Shown: one piece after another, positions 41,526 through 51,177 of the stretch
How positions within the stretch are numbered: position 1 is the first letter of the stretch
How the letters are laid out: every line of letters starts with the position of its first letter
Assembly: GCF_000960995.1 (NCBI RefSeq)
Contig: NZ_CP009435.1
Coordinates: 1,550,001-1,614,000 of the forward strand
Origin: Burkholderia glumae LMG 2196 = ATCC 33617
Lineage (GTDB): Bacteria; Pseudomonadota; Gammaproteobacteria; Burkholderiales; Burkholderiaceae
Length of the DNA stretch: 64,000 bases
Reading direction: 5' to 3'
Made by a program: the position numbers and the translations under genes
Notes under the pieces: model-generated
Database searches by the model: none
The model's input: only the letters and a program-made list of their open reading frames with translations
What the model was told of the DNA's origin: nothing

Positions 41526-41954
41526 TCAGTGCTTGCGGTGCGGGCAGTCCTCGGTGGTGCACGAGCCGTACATCGCGAGCGAATGCTCCTGCAGCTTGAA
41601 GCCGCGCGTCTTCGCGATCGCCTGCTGGCGGTTCTCGATCTCGGCGTCGAAGAATTCCTCGACGCGGCCGCAGTCGAGGCAGACCAGGTGATCGTGGTGC
41701 GAGCCTTCGTTGAGCTCGAACACGGCCTTGCCCGATTCGAAGTTGCTGCGCGTGAGCAGGCCCGCCTGCTCGAACTGCGTCAGCACGCGATAGACCGTGG
41801 CCAGTCCGATGTCGAGTTGCTCGTGCAGCAGATTGCGATAGACGTCTTCGGCCGTCAGGTGCCGGACTTCGCTTTGCTGGAAGATTTCCAGAATCTTGAG
41901 GCGAGGTAGGGTGGCCTTGAGCCCGATATTCTTCAGCTCGGTCGGATTGGTCAT
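41526..41954 (-). CDS. fur: Ferric uptake regulator
   Basis: The 142-residue iron-sensing repressor has an N-terminal winged helix (about 1-80: GLKATLPRLKILEIF, DIGLATVYRVLTQFEQAGLL). The dimerisation/metal domain has HHDHLVCLDCG and a C-terminal SCTTEDCPH. It is divergent from bamE, an arrangement typical of beta-proteobacteria. No clear Fur box was found in front of it. Confidence 0.96.
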   Translation of the reverse strand: MTNPTELKNIGLKATLPRLKILEIFQQSEVRHLTAEDVYRNLLHEQLDIGLATVYRVLTQFEQAGLLTRSNFESGKAVFELNEGSHHDHLVCLDCGRVEEFFDAEIENRQQAIAKTRGFKLQEHSLAMYGSCTTEDCPHRKH

Positions 41955-42107
41955 GGCTAGGCGTCCCTAGAGTACAATGCAGGGTTCCAATAGTACCGGC
42001 TTTTCGCCCTGTCAGTCATCAGTGAGCCGAGTCGTGCGGCCTGTCCGACGGTTCGATCCGATGAAGGACAAGTTTCCTGTATCCGTTCGCAACTTCAGAG
42101 GACCCGC

Positions 42108-43010
42108 ATGCGGAGTGCCATCACTGCTGCCGTCGCTGTCGCCGTCGTCACGCTGGCAGGCTGTTCGTCATATGACAGCGTCACGCAACGAATCGCGCAG
42201 AGCATTACGCCGTACCGCATCACGGTCGTCCAGGGCAATTTCGTTTCCCAGGAAAAAGCTGCACAGCTGCAAGTCGGCATGACGCGCGACCAGGTTCGCA
42301 CGCTGCTCGGCACGCCGCTGCTCACCGATATGTTCCACGCCGATCGCTGGGACTATCTGTTCTATTTCAAGCGCGGCTCGACCTCGGTGGTCCAGCAGCG
42401 CGATCTCGTGCTGCATTTCCAGAACGATCGCCTCGCGAGCTGGAGCGGCGCGGAAAATCTGCCGACCGAGCTCGACCTGCTCGCCGACATCGACGGCGAC
42501 CGCCGCGGCAAGCGCGCCGCCAAGGCGGCAGCGAAAGCGGCCGCCGAGCAGGCCGCTGCGGCGTCGGCCGCTTCCGCGGCAGCCGCCGCCGCGCCGGCCC
42601 CGGCTGCTGCCGCGCCGGCCCCGAGCCTCCCGCCCGACATGGCGGCCAGCCCGGCTGCGGGCGCCTCGAGCGCCTCGAGCGCGGCGGCGCCGGCGGCGGG
42701 CGGCCAGAGCGCCGCCAACACCGAGGCCGCGCGCGCGGCGAACCGCGCGACCGCGCAGGTTCCGGGCCAGGGCGCCCAGCATCGCTTCAAGCCGTCGGCG
42801 CAGAGCGCGCCGTCCGCCCCGACGCCGGGCGGCATGCCGCCCGGCGCGAGCCCGGCGATCCAGCCGCAGTTCCAGTTCCAGCGTCCGCCGCAGCCGTCGG
42901 CGCCGAGCGACGCGGCGCCGCCCGTCGGCCCGCGGGGCACCGACGTGCTGCCGAATCAGCCGCTGACCGCGCCGCCCGCCGACATCTCGGCGCCGCCGAA
43001 CTCGAACTGA
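42108..43010 (+). CDS. bamE: Outer-membrane assembly lipoprotein BamE
   Basis: The 300-residue lipoprotein has lipobox LAGC with Cys19. Its BamE (SmpA/OmlA) domain covers about 35-125: ITVVQGNFVSQEKAAQLQVGMTRDQVRTLLGTPL and DRWDYLFYFKRG. It helps insert beta-barrel proteins as part of the BAM complex. The C-terminal 170 residues are low-complexity Ala/Pro/Gln-rich, far longer than in E. coli BamE (about 110 residues in all). This tail is a feature of the Burkholderia form; its role is unknown. Confidence 0.93.
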   Translation: MRSAITAAVAVAVVTLAGCSSYDSVTQRIAQSITPYRITVVQGNFVSQEKAAQLQVGMTRDQVRTLLGTPLLTDMFHADRWDYLFYFKRGSTSVVQQRDLVLHFQNDRLASWSGAENLPTELDLLADIDGDRRGKRAAKAAAKAAAEQAAAASAASAAAAAAPAPAAAAPAPSLPPDMAASPAAGASSASSAAAPAAGGQSAANTEAARAANRATAQVPGQGAQHRFKPSAQSAPSAPTPGGMPPGASPAIQPQFQFQRPPQPSAPSDAAPPVGPRGTDVLPNQPLTAPPADISAPPNSN

Positions 43011-43028
43011 CGCGCGGGCAGTAGCCAA

Positions 43029-43057
43029 CGGGCGGCTTCGGCCGCCCGGTTCGTTTT
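43029..43057 (+). terminator. Intrinsic terminator of bamE
   Basis: CGGGCGGC (43029-43036) and GCCGCCCG (43041-43048) close a stable TTCG tetraloop, followed by GTTCGTTTT. Confidence 0.85.
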
Positions 43058-43100
43058 CCGAATCCCGTCCCCTTCTTCGTTCACCTACGCGAACACGACC

Positions 43101-43898
43101 ATGAAGATTGCCATTGCCGGAGCGTCGGGCCGTATGGGCCGGATGCTGATCGAAGCGGTGCTCAACGATCCCGACGCGACGCTCGCGGGCGCACTCGGCC
43201 GCCCCGGCTCCGCGCATCTCGGCCAGGACGCCGGGGCATTCCTCGGCAAGCCGACCGGCGTGATCGTCACCGACGACGTCGAGCGCGTGTTCGCCGATGC
43301 CGACTACCTGATCGATTTCACCCGCCCCGACACCACGCTCGGCTATCTCGACGCCGCCCAGCGCCATGGCGTGAAGCTGGTGATCGGCACCACCGGTTTC
43401 TCCGAGCCGCAGAAGGCGCGGCTGCGCGCGGCGGCCGCGCGGATCGGCATGGTGTTCTCGGCGAACATGAGCGTGGGCGTGAACGTCACGCTCAAGCTGC
43501 TCGAGTTCGCGGCGAAGCAGTTCGCGCAGGGCTACGACATCGAGATCATCGAGGCGCACCATCGCCACAAGGTCGATGCGCCGTCCGGCACCGCGCTGAT
43601 GATGGGCGAGACCGTGGCCGCCTCGCTCGGCCGCCAGCTCGCCGACTGCGCCGTCTATGACCGCCATGGCGAGACGGGGCCGCGCGATCCCTCGACGATC
43701 GGCTTCACGGCGATTCGCGGCGGCGACATCGTCGGCGACCACACCGTGCTGTTCGCCGGCATCGGCGAGCGCATCGAGATCACCCACAAGTCGTCGAGCC
43801 GCGTGTCCTACGCGCAGGGCTCGATGCGCGCGGTGCGCTTCCTCGCCGACAAGCCGAGCGGCCTGTTCGACATGCAGGACGTGCTCGGCCTGCGCTGA
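43101..43898 (+). CDS. dapB: 4-hydroxy-tetrahydrodipicolinate reductase
   Basis: The 265-residue enzyme of lysine/diaminopimelate synthesis has an N-terminal cofactor fold (IAIAGASGRMGRML). The catalytic/substrate motif is EIIEAHHRHKVDAPSGTAL, with the general-acid His and Lys. It is followed 30 bases later by exbB, though the functions are unrelated. It starts after the bamE terminator and so has its own promoter. Confidence 0.96.
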   Translation: MKIAIAGASGRMGRMLIEAVLNDPDATLAGALGRPGSAHLGQDAGAFLGKPTGVIVTDDVERVFADADYLIDFTRPDTTLGYLDAAQRHGVKLVIGTTGFSEPQKARLRAAAARIGMVFSANMSVGVNVTLKLLEFAAKQFAQGYDIEIIEAHHRHKVDAPSGTALMMGETVAASLGRQLADCAVYDRHGETGPRDPSTIGFTAIRGGDIVGDHTVLFAGIGERIEITHKSSSRVSYAQGSMRAVRFLADKPSGLFDMQDVLGLR

Positions 43899-43928
43899 GC
43901 AGGCCGGCCGATCGATCCGGAGCCGCGC

Positions 43929-44618
43929 ATGGCCACCGATACCGGCGTCATCCACTATCTCGCGAGCGGCGATGCCGTCACGCATGCCGTCGCGTACCTG
44001 CTGCTGGCGATGTCGGTGGCGAGCTGGTGCTGCCTGCTGCTCAAGGCGTGGACGCTGGTGCGCGCGAGGCGTGCGAGCGCCGGCGCGATCGCCGCGTTCT
44101 GGCGGGCCGGCTCGTTCGACGCGGGGCTCGCCGCGCTGCGCGCCGCCGACCGCGAGCGCGTGTTCGTGCCGCTCGCGGCCGCCGCAGACGCGGCGGCGCG
44201 GGAGGCCGCCGCCGGCGCGGCGCTGCTGGGCGCGCGCGTTGCGCCCGGCGAACGCGTGCTGCGGGCGGTGCGCGAGGCCATGCGCGGCTCGCAGCGGCGG
44301 CTCGAGTTCGGCCTCGTGCTGCTCGCCTCGATCGCCAGCACGGCGCCGTTCGTCGGACTGCTCGGCACGGTCTGGGGCATCTACCACGCGCTCGGCAGCA
44401 TCGCCGCGAGCGGTCAGGCGCAGATCGGCAGCGTGGCCGGCCCGGTCGGCGAGGCGCTGATCATGACCGCGTTCGGGCTGGTGGTCGCGATTCCGGCGGT
44501 GCTCGCCTACAACATGCTCGGCCGCCTGGTGCGGCAGCTCGTCGAGGATCTCGACGGGTTCGCGCGCGACCTGCACGCATTCGCCGGCGGCGCGCCCGAG
44601 CGCGACGCGCGGGCCTGA
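43929..44618 (+). CDS. exbB: MotA/TolQ/ExbB proton-channel family protein
   Basis: The 229-residue inner-membrane protein has three transmembrane helices (about 15-40, 130-160, 170-200). The family signature is ASIASTAPFVGLLGTVWGIYHAL and the final pore helix is PVGEALIMTAFGLVVAIPAVLAYN. It pairs with the ExbD protein 9 bases downstream to couple proton flow to an outer-membrane or envelope process. ExbB/TolQ cannot be fully separated by sequence, but the absence of tolA/tolB and pal favours ExbB. No tonB gene is next to it. Confidence 0.85.
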   Translation: MATDTGVIHYLASGDAVTHAVAYLLLAMSVASWCCLLLKAWTLVRARRASAGAIAAFWRAGSFDAGLAALRAADRERVFVPLAAAADAAAREAAAGAALLGARVAPGERVLRAVREAMRGSQRRLEFGLVLLASIASTAPFVGLLGTVWGIYHALGSIAASGQAQIGSVAGPVGEALIMTAFGLVVAIPAVLAYNMLGRLVRQLVEDLDGFARDLHAFAGGAPERDARA

Positions 44619-44627
44619 GGGCGCACC

Positions 44628-45095
44628 GTGGCATTCGGCGGACTCGATCCTCGCGAACCGGCCGCGCCGATGGCCGAGATCAACATGACGCCGCTGATCG
44701 ACGTGATGCTGGTGCTGCTGGTGATCTTCATCATCACCGCACCGCTGCTCACGCACGCGATCCGGCTCGACCTGCCGAAGGCCGCCGCGGCGCCCGCGCG
44801 CGAGCGGCCCGACACGATCACGCTGTCGATCGACGCCGACGGCCGGCTGTTCTGGGGCGCCGCGCCCATCGGCGAGGCGGCGCTGGCCGGCCGGTTTCGC
44901 GCCGCGGTCGCGCGCGGCGGCACGCCCGAGCTGCACGTGCGTGCCGCCGCCGCGGCGCGCTACGACACGATCGCGCGCGTGATGAGCGCCGCGCAGGCGG
45001 CCGGGCTGACGCGCATCGGTTTCGTGACCGAGCCGGACCCGGGCGGCGCGCCGCCCGGGCCGGCGAGGGCGGCGCCGCTCGCGCCTGGCCGCTGA
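44628..45095 (+). CDS. exbD: ExbD/TolR-family protein
   Basis: The 155-residue protein starts at GTG 44628. It has a single transmembrane helix (about 21-42) carrying the essential Asp25 in NMTPLIDVMLVLLVIFI, followed by a periplasmic domain (ITLSIDADGRLFWGAAPIGE). It partners with ExbB upstream. The C-terminal tail is short and Pro/Ala-rich. Confidence 0.87.
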   Translation: MAFGGLDPREPAAPMAEINMTPLIDVMLVLLVIFIITAPLLTHAIRLDLPKAAAAPARERPDTITLSIDADGRLFWGAAPIGEAALAGRFRAAVARGGTPELHVRAAAAARYDTIARVMSAAQAAGLTRIGFVTEPDPGGAPPGPARAAPLAPGR

Positions 45096-45246
45096 GCCGG
45101 CCGGGCGCCGCCCGGCTCGCGCGCCGTGCCCGCCCGCATCCGGCCGCGCCTGTGGCCGGCGTTTGCCGTCCGGCGCCGCGATTGCCGCCCGAGCCGCCCG
45201 GCCGCCGCATGCCGCGCGCGATGGCCTGACGCGCCTGAGCGGACGG

Positions 45247-45252
45247 TATAAT
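45247..45252 (+). promoter_or_regulatory. -10 box for leuS
   Basis: A consensus TATAAT lies 93 bases upstream of the leuS ATG in a 250-base gene-free stretch (45096-45345). The -35 region is poorly matched. Nothing else is seen in the gap. Confidence 0.5.
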
Positions 45253-45345
45253 CGACCCTTTCCCCGCGATCCGGGGAGTGCGACCTTCGATCCACTCCAG
45301 CCCGCGCGCGCCGCGCCGGTGCCGACAGCCTAGCCGAACCACACC

Positions 45346-47940
45346 ATGCAAGAACGATACGTACCCGCCGACGTCGAAGCCGCCGCCCAGCGCGACTGGC
45401 GCGATGCCGATGCCTACCTGACGAAGGAAGATTCGCAAAAGCCGAAGTTCTATTGCGTATCGATGCTGCCGTATCCGTCCGGCAAGCTGCACATGGGTCA
45501 CGTGCGCAACTACACGATCAACGACGTGATGTACCGCTATCTGCGGATGAACGGCTACAACACGCTGATGCCGATGGGTTGGGACGCGTTCGGGATGCCG
45601 GCCGAGAACGCCGCGATGGCCAACGGCGTGCCGCCCGCGAAGTGGACCTACGACAACATCGCCTACATGAAGAGGCAGATGCAGGCGATGGGTCTCGCGA
45701 TCGACTGGTCGCGCGAGATCGCCACCTGCAATCCGGACTACTACAAGTGGAACCAGTGGCTGTTCCTGAAGATGCTGGAAAAGGGCATCGCCTACAAGAA
45801 GACGGGCACCGTGAACTGGGACCCGGTCGACCAGACCGTACTGGCCAACGAGCAGGTGATCGACGGGCGTGGCTGGCGCTCGGGCGCCGTGGTCGAGAAG
45901 CGCGAGATCCCGATGTACTACCTGCGCATCACGCAGTATGCCGACGAGCTGCTCGACGACCTCGAGGGCCTCGGCTGGCCCGAGCGCGTCAAGGTCATGC
46001 AGCAGAACTGGATCGGCAAGAGCTTCGGCGTGAACTTCGGCTTCCCCTATGAACTCGACGGCGAGCAGAAGCTGCTGCGCGTGTTCACGACGCGCGCCGA
46101 CACCATCATGGGCGTGACGTTCTGCGTGGTCGCGGCCGAGCATCCGCTCGCCACGCGGCTCGCCGAAGGCCGGCCCGAACTGCTCGCGTTCATCGACGAA
46201 TGCAAGCAGGGCGGCGTGGCCGAGGCCGACATGGCGACCATGGAGAAGAAGGGCATGGCCACGGGCTTCTCGGTCAAGCACCCGCTGACGGGCGAGCCCG
46301 TGCCGGTGTGGATCGGCAACTACGTGCTGATGAGCTATGGCGAAGGCGCCGTGATGGGCGTGCCGGCCCACGACGAGCGCGATTTCGCGTTCGCCGCCAA
46401 GTACGGCCTGCCGATCAAGCAGGTGATCGCGGCCGAGGGCGAGACCTATTCCACCGACGCGTGGCAGGAGTGGTACGGCGACAAGACGAAGGGCGTCTGC
46501 GTCAACAGCGGCAAGTACGACGGCCTCGGCCACGAGGCCGCGGTCGACGCGGTCGCGGCCGACCTGGCCGCGGGCGGCTTCGGCGACAAGCAGGTCACCT
46601 GGCGCCTGCGCGACTGGGGCGTGTCGCGCCAGCGCTACTGGGGCACGCCGATCCCGATCATCCATTGCCCGTCGTGCGGCGACGTGCCGGTGCCCGAGGC
46701 GGATCTGCCGGTGGTGCTGCCCGAGGATCTCGTGCCGGACGGCTCGGGCAATCCGCTGGCCAAGTCCGAGGCGTTCGTGAACTGCACCTGTCCGAAGTGC
46801 GGCGCCGCTGCGAAGCGCGAAACCGACACGATGGACACCTTCGTCGATTCGTCGTGGTATTTCTCGCGCTACACCGCGCCCGACGCCGCCACCATGGTGG
46901 ATGCGCGCACCGACCACTGGATGCCGATGGACCAGTACATCGGCGGCATCGAGCACGCGATCCTGCACCTGCTCTATTCGCGTTTCTGGACCAAGGTGAT
47001 GCGCGACCTCGGCCTCGTGAAGTTCGGCGAGCCGGCCAAGAACCTGCTCACCCAGGGCATGGTGCTCAACGAGACGTTCTACCGCGAGGACGCGACCGGC
47101 AAGAAGACCTGGTTCAACCCGGCCGACGTGACCGTCACGCACGACGACAAGGGCCGCCCGGTCGGCGCCGTGCACAATGCCGACGGCCAGCCGGTGGTGC
47201 TGGGCGGTATCGAGAAGATGTCGAAGTCGAAGAACAACGGCGTCGATCCGCAGGTGTTGATCGACCAGCACGGCGCCGACACGGCGCGCCTGTTCACGAT
47301 GTTCGCCGCGCCGCCCGAGCAGCAGCTCGAATGGTCCGGCGCCGGCGTCGAGGGCGCGAGCCGCTTCCTGCGCCGGGTCTGGGCGTTCGGCGCGGCGCAC
47401 CGCGAGGCGCTCGCCGTGCGCGCCGGGTTCGACGCCGCCCAGCTCGACGAGGGTGCCAGGGCGCTGCGCCGCGAGATCCACGGCGTGCTGCGCCAGGCCG
47501 ATTTCGACTACCAGCGGCTGCAGTACAACACCGTCGTGTCGGCCGCGATGAAGATGCTCAACGCGATCGAGGCGGCCAAGGCCGCGCCGGCCGGCGTGCT
47601 GCGCGAGACCTACGGGATCCTGCTGCGCGTGCTGTATCCGGTGGTGCCGCACATCACCTTCGCGCTCTGGCAGGCGCTCGGCTACGCCGATGAATTCGGC
47701 ACGCTGCTCGACGCGCCCTGGCCGAAGGTCGACGAGGCCGCGCTCGAACAGGCCGAGATCGAACTCGTGCTGCAGATCAACGGCAAGGTGCGCGGCGCGA
47801 TCAAGGTGGCGAAGGACGCGGGCCGCGACGTGATCGAGGCCGCGGCGCTCGCCGACGAGAGTTTCGCGAAGTTCGGCGAGGGCAAGCCGGCGAAGAAGGT
47901 GATCGTCGTGCCGGGCCGTCTCGTCAATGTCGTGGTCTGA
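45346..47940 (+). CDS. leuS: Leucyl-tRNA synthetase
   Basis: The 864-residue class I synthetase has the HIGH motif at 49-52 (HMGH) and KMSKS at 624-628. The CP1 editing domain includes FTTRADTIMGVTFCVVAAEHPLA, which clears mischarged tRNA. A zinc-ribbon-like CPSCGD...CTCPKCG segment lies in the middle. It heads a leuS-lptE-holA run, a conserved order. Confidence 0.97.
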   Translation: MQERYVPADVEAAAQRDWRDADAYLTKEDSQKPKFYCVSMLPYPSGKLHMGHVRNYTINDVMYRYLRMNGYNTLMPMGWDAFGMPAENAAMANGVPPAKWTYDNIAYMKRQMQAMGLAIDWSREIATCNPDYYKWNQWLFLKMLEKGIAYKKTGTVNWDPVDQTVLANEQVIDGRGWRSGAVVEKREIPMYYLRITQYADELLDDLEGLGWPERVKVMQQNWIGKSFGVNFGFPYELDGEQKLLRVFTTRADTIMGVTFCVVAAEHPLATRLAEGRPELLAFIDECKQGGVAEADMATMEKKGMATGFSVKHPLTGEPVPVWIGNYVLMSYGEGAVMGVPAHDERDFAFAAKYGLPIKQVIAAEGETYSTDAWQEWYGDKTKGVCVNSGKYDGLGHEAAVDAVAADLAAGGFGDKQVTWRLRDWGVSRQRYWGTPIPIIHCPSCGDVPVPEADLPVVLPEDLVPDGSGNPLAKSEAFVNCTCPKCGAAAKRETDTMDTFVDSSWYFSRYTAPDAATMVDARTDHWMPMDQYIGGIEHAILHLLYSRFWTKVMRDLGLVKFGEPAKNLLTQGMVLNETFYREDATGKKTWFNPADVTVTHDDKGRPVGAVHNADGQPVVLGGIEKMSKSKNNGVDPQVLIDQHGADTARLFTMFAAPPEQQLEWSGAGVEGASRFLRRVWAFGAAHREALAVRAGFDAAQLDEGARALRREIHGVLRQADFDYQRLQYNTVVSAAMKMLNAIEAAKAAPAGVLRETYGILLRVLYPVVPHITFALWQALGYADEFGTLLDAPWPKVDEAALEQAEIELVLQINGKVRGAIKVAKDAGRDVIEAAALADESFAKFGEGKPAKKVIVVPGRLVNVVV

Positions 47941-47968
47941 CGCGCAGTAGAACCAGCAAGGAGCCAAG

Positions 47969-48520
47969 GTGATCCGCAGATCGTTCGTAATGGTGATGGG
48001 CAGCGCGCTGCTGCTGTCCGCATGCGGTTTTCAGTTGCGCGGCACGCAGAACTACGCGTTCAAGCATCTGCTGATCGTGGGCGCGCCGCCGTTCGTCGAG
48101 GCGCGCCTGAAGCGCCTGGTCGAGGGCGGCAGCGACACCCGGATCGTCACGACGCTCGACCAGGCCGACGCGGTGCTGCGGGTGGGCGAGTCGCGCGGCA
48201 CGAGCACGCTGACGCTCGACCAGTTCGGCACGGTCGAGGAGTACCAGCTCAACTACTCGCTCAACTACACGCTGACGAGCAGGGACGGCGCGCTGCTGAT
48301 CGCGCCGAGCGTGATTTCGCTGAACCGCGCGATGACCTACAACGCGCAGTTCGTCCAGGCGAAGGCGCAGGAGTCCGACATCCTCTACGCCGACATGCAG
48401 AACGACGCGGTCGATCAGCTCACGCGCCGGCTGTCGATCGTGCGCACGCTGACGCCGGGGCCGAGCGACGTGGCGCCGGGCGTCGCGCCGCGCGCGCCGC
48501 TGCCGCCGCCGCCGCTGTGA
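47969..48520 (+). CDS. lptE: LPS-assembly lipoprotein LptE
   Basis: The 183-residue lipoprotein starts at GTG 47969. Lipobox LSAC gives lipidated Cys19, and the mature part begins CGFQLRGTQNYAFKHLLI, typical of LptE. It plugs and stabilises LptD in the outer membrane. It sits 28 bases after leuS, with AAGGAG upstream. The C-terminal 20 residues are Pro-rich. Confidence 0.93.
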   Translation: MIRRSFVMVMGSALLLSACGFQLRGTQNYAFKHLLIVGAPPFVEARLKRLVEGGSDTRIVTTLDQADAVLRVGESRGTSTLTLDQFGTVEEYQLNYSLNYTLTSRDGALLIAPSVISLNRAMTYNAQFVQAKAQESDILYADMQNDAVDQLTRRLSIVRTLTPGPSDVAPGVAPRAPLPPPPL

Positions 48521-48570
48521 GCGCGCGGTTCCGGGCGTGGTTTCCTTTCGACTGCTGAGCATGCCAACCG

Positions 48571-49710
48571 ATGCAATTGCGACTTGACGCGCTGGAGGCG
48601 CACCTCGCGAAGACGCTCGCGGGCCTCTACACCGTGTACGGCGACGAGCCGCTGCTGGTGCAGGAGGCCTGCGACCGGATTCGCGCCGCCGCGCGCGCGG
48701 GCGGCTTCACCGAGCGTTCGGTGTTTACCGTCGAGCGCAGCTTCGACTGGAGTTCGCTGCTCGGCGCGAGCCAGGCCATGTCGCTGTTCGGCGAGCGCCA
48801 GCTGATCGAGCTGCGGATTCCGTCGGGCAAGCCCGGCAAGGAAGGTGCCGATGCGCTGAAGACGCTCGCCGGCGCAGGCAACCCCGACGTGCTGATGCTC
48901 GTGACGCTGCCGCGGCTCGATGCGGCCACGCAGAAATCGGCCTGGTTCACGGCGCTCGGCAACGGCGGGGTGGCGCTGAAGATCGATCCCGTCGATCGCG
49001 CCCAGCTGCCGAACTGGATCGGCCAGCGGCTCGCCGCGCAGGGCCAGCGCGTGGCCGCCGGCGAGGACGGCCGGCGCGCGCTGCAGTTCATCGCCGAGCG
49101 CGTGGAGGGCAACCTGCTGGCCGCCCATCAGGAGATCCAGAAGCTCGGGCTGCTCTATCCGTCCGGCACGCTCGCGCTCGATCAGGTGCAGGACGCCGTG
49201 CTGAACGTGGCGCGCTACGACGTGTTCAAGCTCAACGAGGCGATGCTGGCGGGCGACGCGGGCCGGCTCGCGCGCATGATCGACGGCCTGAAGGGCGAGG
49301 GCGAGGCGCTCGTGCTGGTGCTGTGGGCCGTGGTCGAGGAACTGCGCACGCTGCTGCGGATCAAGCGCGGCGTCGCGGCCGGCAAGCCGCTCGCGGTGCT
49401 GGTCCGCGAGAATCGCGTCTGGGGGCCGCGCGAGCGGCTGATCGGGCCGGCGCTGTCGCGCGTCTCGGAAGCGGTGCTCGAGGCGGCGCTCGCGCTGGCC
49501 GCCAGGCTCGACCGCCAGGTGAAGGGGCTGTCCGGCATGGCGCCGGGGCTGCCGCGCGTCGACGAGCCGCCGCCGGACCCGTGGGACGGGCTGTTCCAGC
49601 TCGCCATGACGGTGGCCGGTGCGCAGGGCTCGCCGGCGGCCGGCTCCGGCACGCGCGGCGCCGCCGGCGCACGTGCCGCGGCTTTCGCCGCGCCGCGGCG
49701 CCCGGCCTGA
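48571..49710 (+). CDS. holA: DNA polymerase III, delta subunit
   Basis: The 379-residue clamp-loader subunit opens the beta clamp. The N terminus LAGLYTVYGDEPLLVQEACDRIR is typical. The middle has VEGNLLAAHQEIQKLGLLYP, and the C-terminal collar domain carries LVLVLWAVVEELRTLLRIKRG. It is about 35 residues longer than in E. coli because of an Ala/Pro-rich end. It follows lptE by 50 bases. Confidence 0.93.
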   Translation: MQLRLDALEAHLAKTLAGLYTVYGDEPLLVQEACDRIRAAARAGGFTERSVFTVERSFDWSSLLGASQAMSLFGERQLIELRIPSGKPGKEGADALKTLAGAGNPDVLMLVTLPRLDAATQKSAWFTALGNGGVALKIDPVDRAQLPNWIGQRLAAQGQRVAAGEDGRRALQFIAERVEGNLLAAHQEIQKLGLLYPSGTLALDQVQDAVLNVARYDVFKLNEAMLAGDAGRLARMIDGLKGEGEALVLVLWAVVEELRTLLRIKRGVAAGKPLAVLVRENRVWGPRERLIGPALSRVSEAVLEAALALAARLDRQVKGLSGMAPGLPRVDEPPPDPWDGLFQLAMTVAGAQGSPAAGSGTRGAAGARAAAFAAPRRPA

Positions 49711-49731
49711 GCGGCCACGGCACGGCGCGCT

Positions 49732-49737
49732 TACAAT
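49732..49737 (+). promoter_or_regulatory. -10 box for proA
   Basis: TACAAT lies 96 bases upstream of the proA ATG and 22 bases after the holA stop, suggesting separate transcription. No good -35 was found. Confidence 0.4.
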
Positions 49738-49832
49738 CGATCACTCGCCGGCGTCCCGACCGGGCGCGGGCGGCAATGACCAACGGCATCTGGCTGCGCC
49801 ACGCGGCCGCCATTCCGGATTCGGGTTTCACG

Positions 49833-51104
49833 ATGGATATCGATCAGTACATGACGGACGTCGGCCGCCGCGCGCGGCAGGCCTCGCGCGCCATTGCACG
49901 GGCCGACACGGCCGCGAAGAACGCCGCGCTCGCCGCGATCGCGACCGCGATCGAGCGCGAGGCCGGTGCGCTCAAGGCCGCCAACGCGCGCGACGTCGAG
50001 CGCGCGCGCGCGAAGGGCCAGGACGCCGCGTTCGTCGACCGCCTGACGCTGTCGGACAAGGCGCTGAAGACGATGCTGGACGGCCTGCGGCAGGTCGCGG
50101 CGCTGGCCGATCCGATCGGCGAGATCTCGAACCTGAAGTTTCGCCCGAGCGGCATCCAGGTGGGCCAGATGCGCGTGCCGCTCGGCGTGATCGGCATCAT
50201 CTACGAATCGCGGCCGAACGTGACGATCGACGCGGCGGCGCTGTGCCTGAAGTCCGGCAACGCGACGATCCTGCGCGGCGGCTCCGAGGCGCTCGAATCG
50301 AACACCGCGCTGGCGCGGCTGATCGGCGAGGGGCTCGCGGCGGCGGGGCTGCCGGCCGACGCCGTGCAGGTGGTCGAGACCGCCGATCGCGCGGCCGTCG
50401 GCCGGCTGATCACCATGACCGAATACGTCGACGTGATCGTGCCGCGCGGCGGCAAGAGCCTGATCGCGAGGCTGATCGAGGAGGCGCGCGTGCCGATGAT
50501 CAAGCATCTCGACGGGATCTGCCACGTGTACGTGGACGATCGCGCCGATCTGGCGAAGGCGCTGAGCGTCTGCGACAACGCCAAGACCCATCGCTACGGC
50601 ACCTGCAACACCATGGAGACGCTGCTCGTCGCGCGCGGCATCGCGCCCGCGGTGCTGCCGCAGCTGGGGCGCCTCTATCGCGACAAGTCGGTCGAGCTGC
50701 GCGTGGACGCGGCCGCGAAGGCCGTGCTGGCGGCGGCCGGGGTCGGCCCGCTGGTGGACGCGACCGAGGAGGACTGGCGCACCGAGTATCTGGCGCCGGT
50801 GCTCGCGATCAAGCTGGTGGACGGGCTCGATGCCGCGATCGAGCACATCAACGCGTATGGCTCGGCGCACACCGATGCGATCGTCACCGAGGACCACGAC
50901 CGCGCCATGCGCTTTCTGCGCGAGGTCGATTCGGCCAGCGTGATGGTGAACGCCTCGACGCGTTTCGCGGATGGCTTCGAATACGGCCTCGGCGCCGAGA
51001 TCGGCATCTCGAACGACAAGCTGCATGCGCGCGGGCCGGTCGGGCTCGAGGGGCTGACCTCGCTGAAGTACGTCGTGCTCGGGCACGGCGAAGGGCGGCA
51101 ATGA
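49833..51104 (+). CDS. proA: Gamma-glutamyl phosphate reductase
   Basis: The 423-residue enzyme makes glutamate semialdehyde for proline synthesis. The catalytic Cys258 is in HRYGTCNTMETLL. PLGVIGIIYESRPNVTIDAAALCLKSGNA and VPRGGKSLI are family hallmarks. I take the start at MDIDQYMTDVGRRAR; a 21-residue longer frame exists but is less like the family. proB is elsewhere. Confidence 0.95.
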   Translation: MDIDQYMTDVGRRARQASRAIARADTAAKNAALAAIATAIEREAGALKAANARDVERARAKGQDAAFVDRLTLSDKALKTMLDGLRQVAALADPIGEISNLKFRPSGIQVGQMRVPLGVIGIIYESRPNVTIDAAALCLKSGNATILRGGSEALESNTALARLIGEGLAAAGLPADAVQVVETADRAAVGRLITMTEYVDVIVPRGGKSLIARLIEEARVPMIKHLDGICHVYVDDRADLAKALSVCDNAKTHRYGTCNTMETLLVARGIAPAVLPQLGRLYRDKSVELRVDAAAKAVLAAAGVGPLVDATEEDWRTEYLAPVLAIKLVDGLDAAIEHINAYGSAHTDAIVTEDHDRAMRFLREVDSASVMVNASTRFADGFEYGLGAEIGISNDKLHARGPVGLEGLTSLKYVVLGHGEGRQ

Positions 51105-51177
51105 ACACGCGGCGGCCGGTGCCGGCCGCCGCGGCCACGGGCCGGCGCGACCCGGCCACCGAAGGACGGGCTATTCG

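Noticed and set aside
42168..44936. 922-codon open frame on the minus strand across bamE, dapB and exbB
   Set aside because: It lies antisense to three clear genes and has low-complexity Arg/Ala composition.
44818..47967. 1049-codon open frame on the minus strand across leuS
   Set aside because: It is antisense to leuS, whose motifs are all intact. Its translation is His/Arg/Val-rich without any domain, as expected from GC-rich codon bias.
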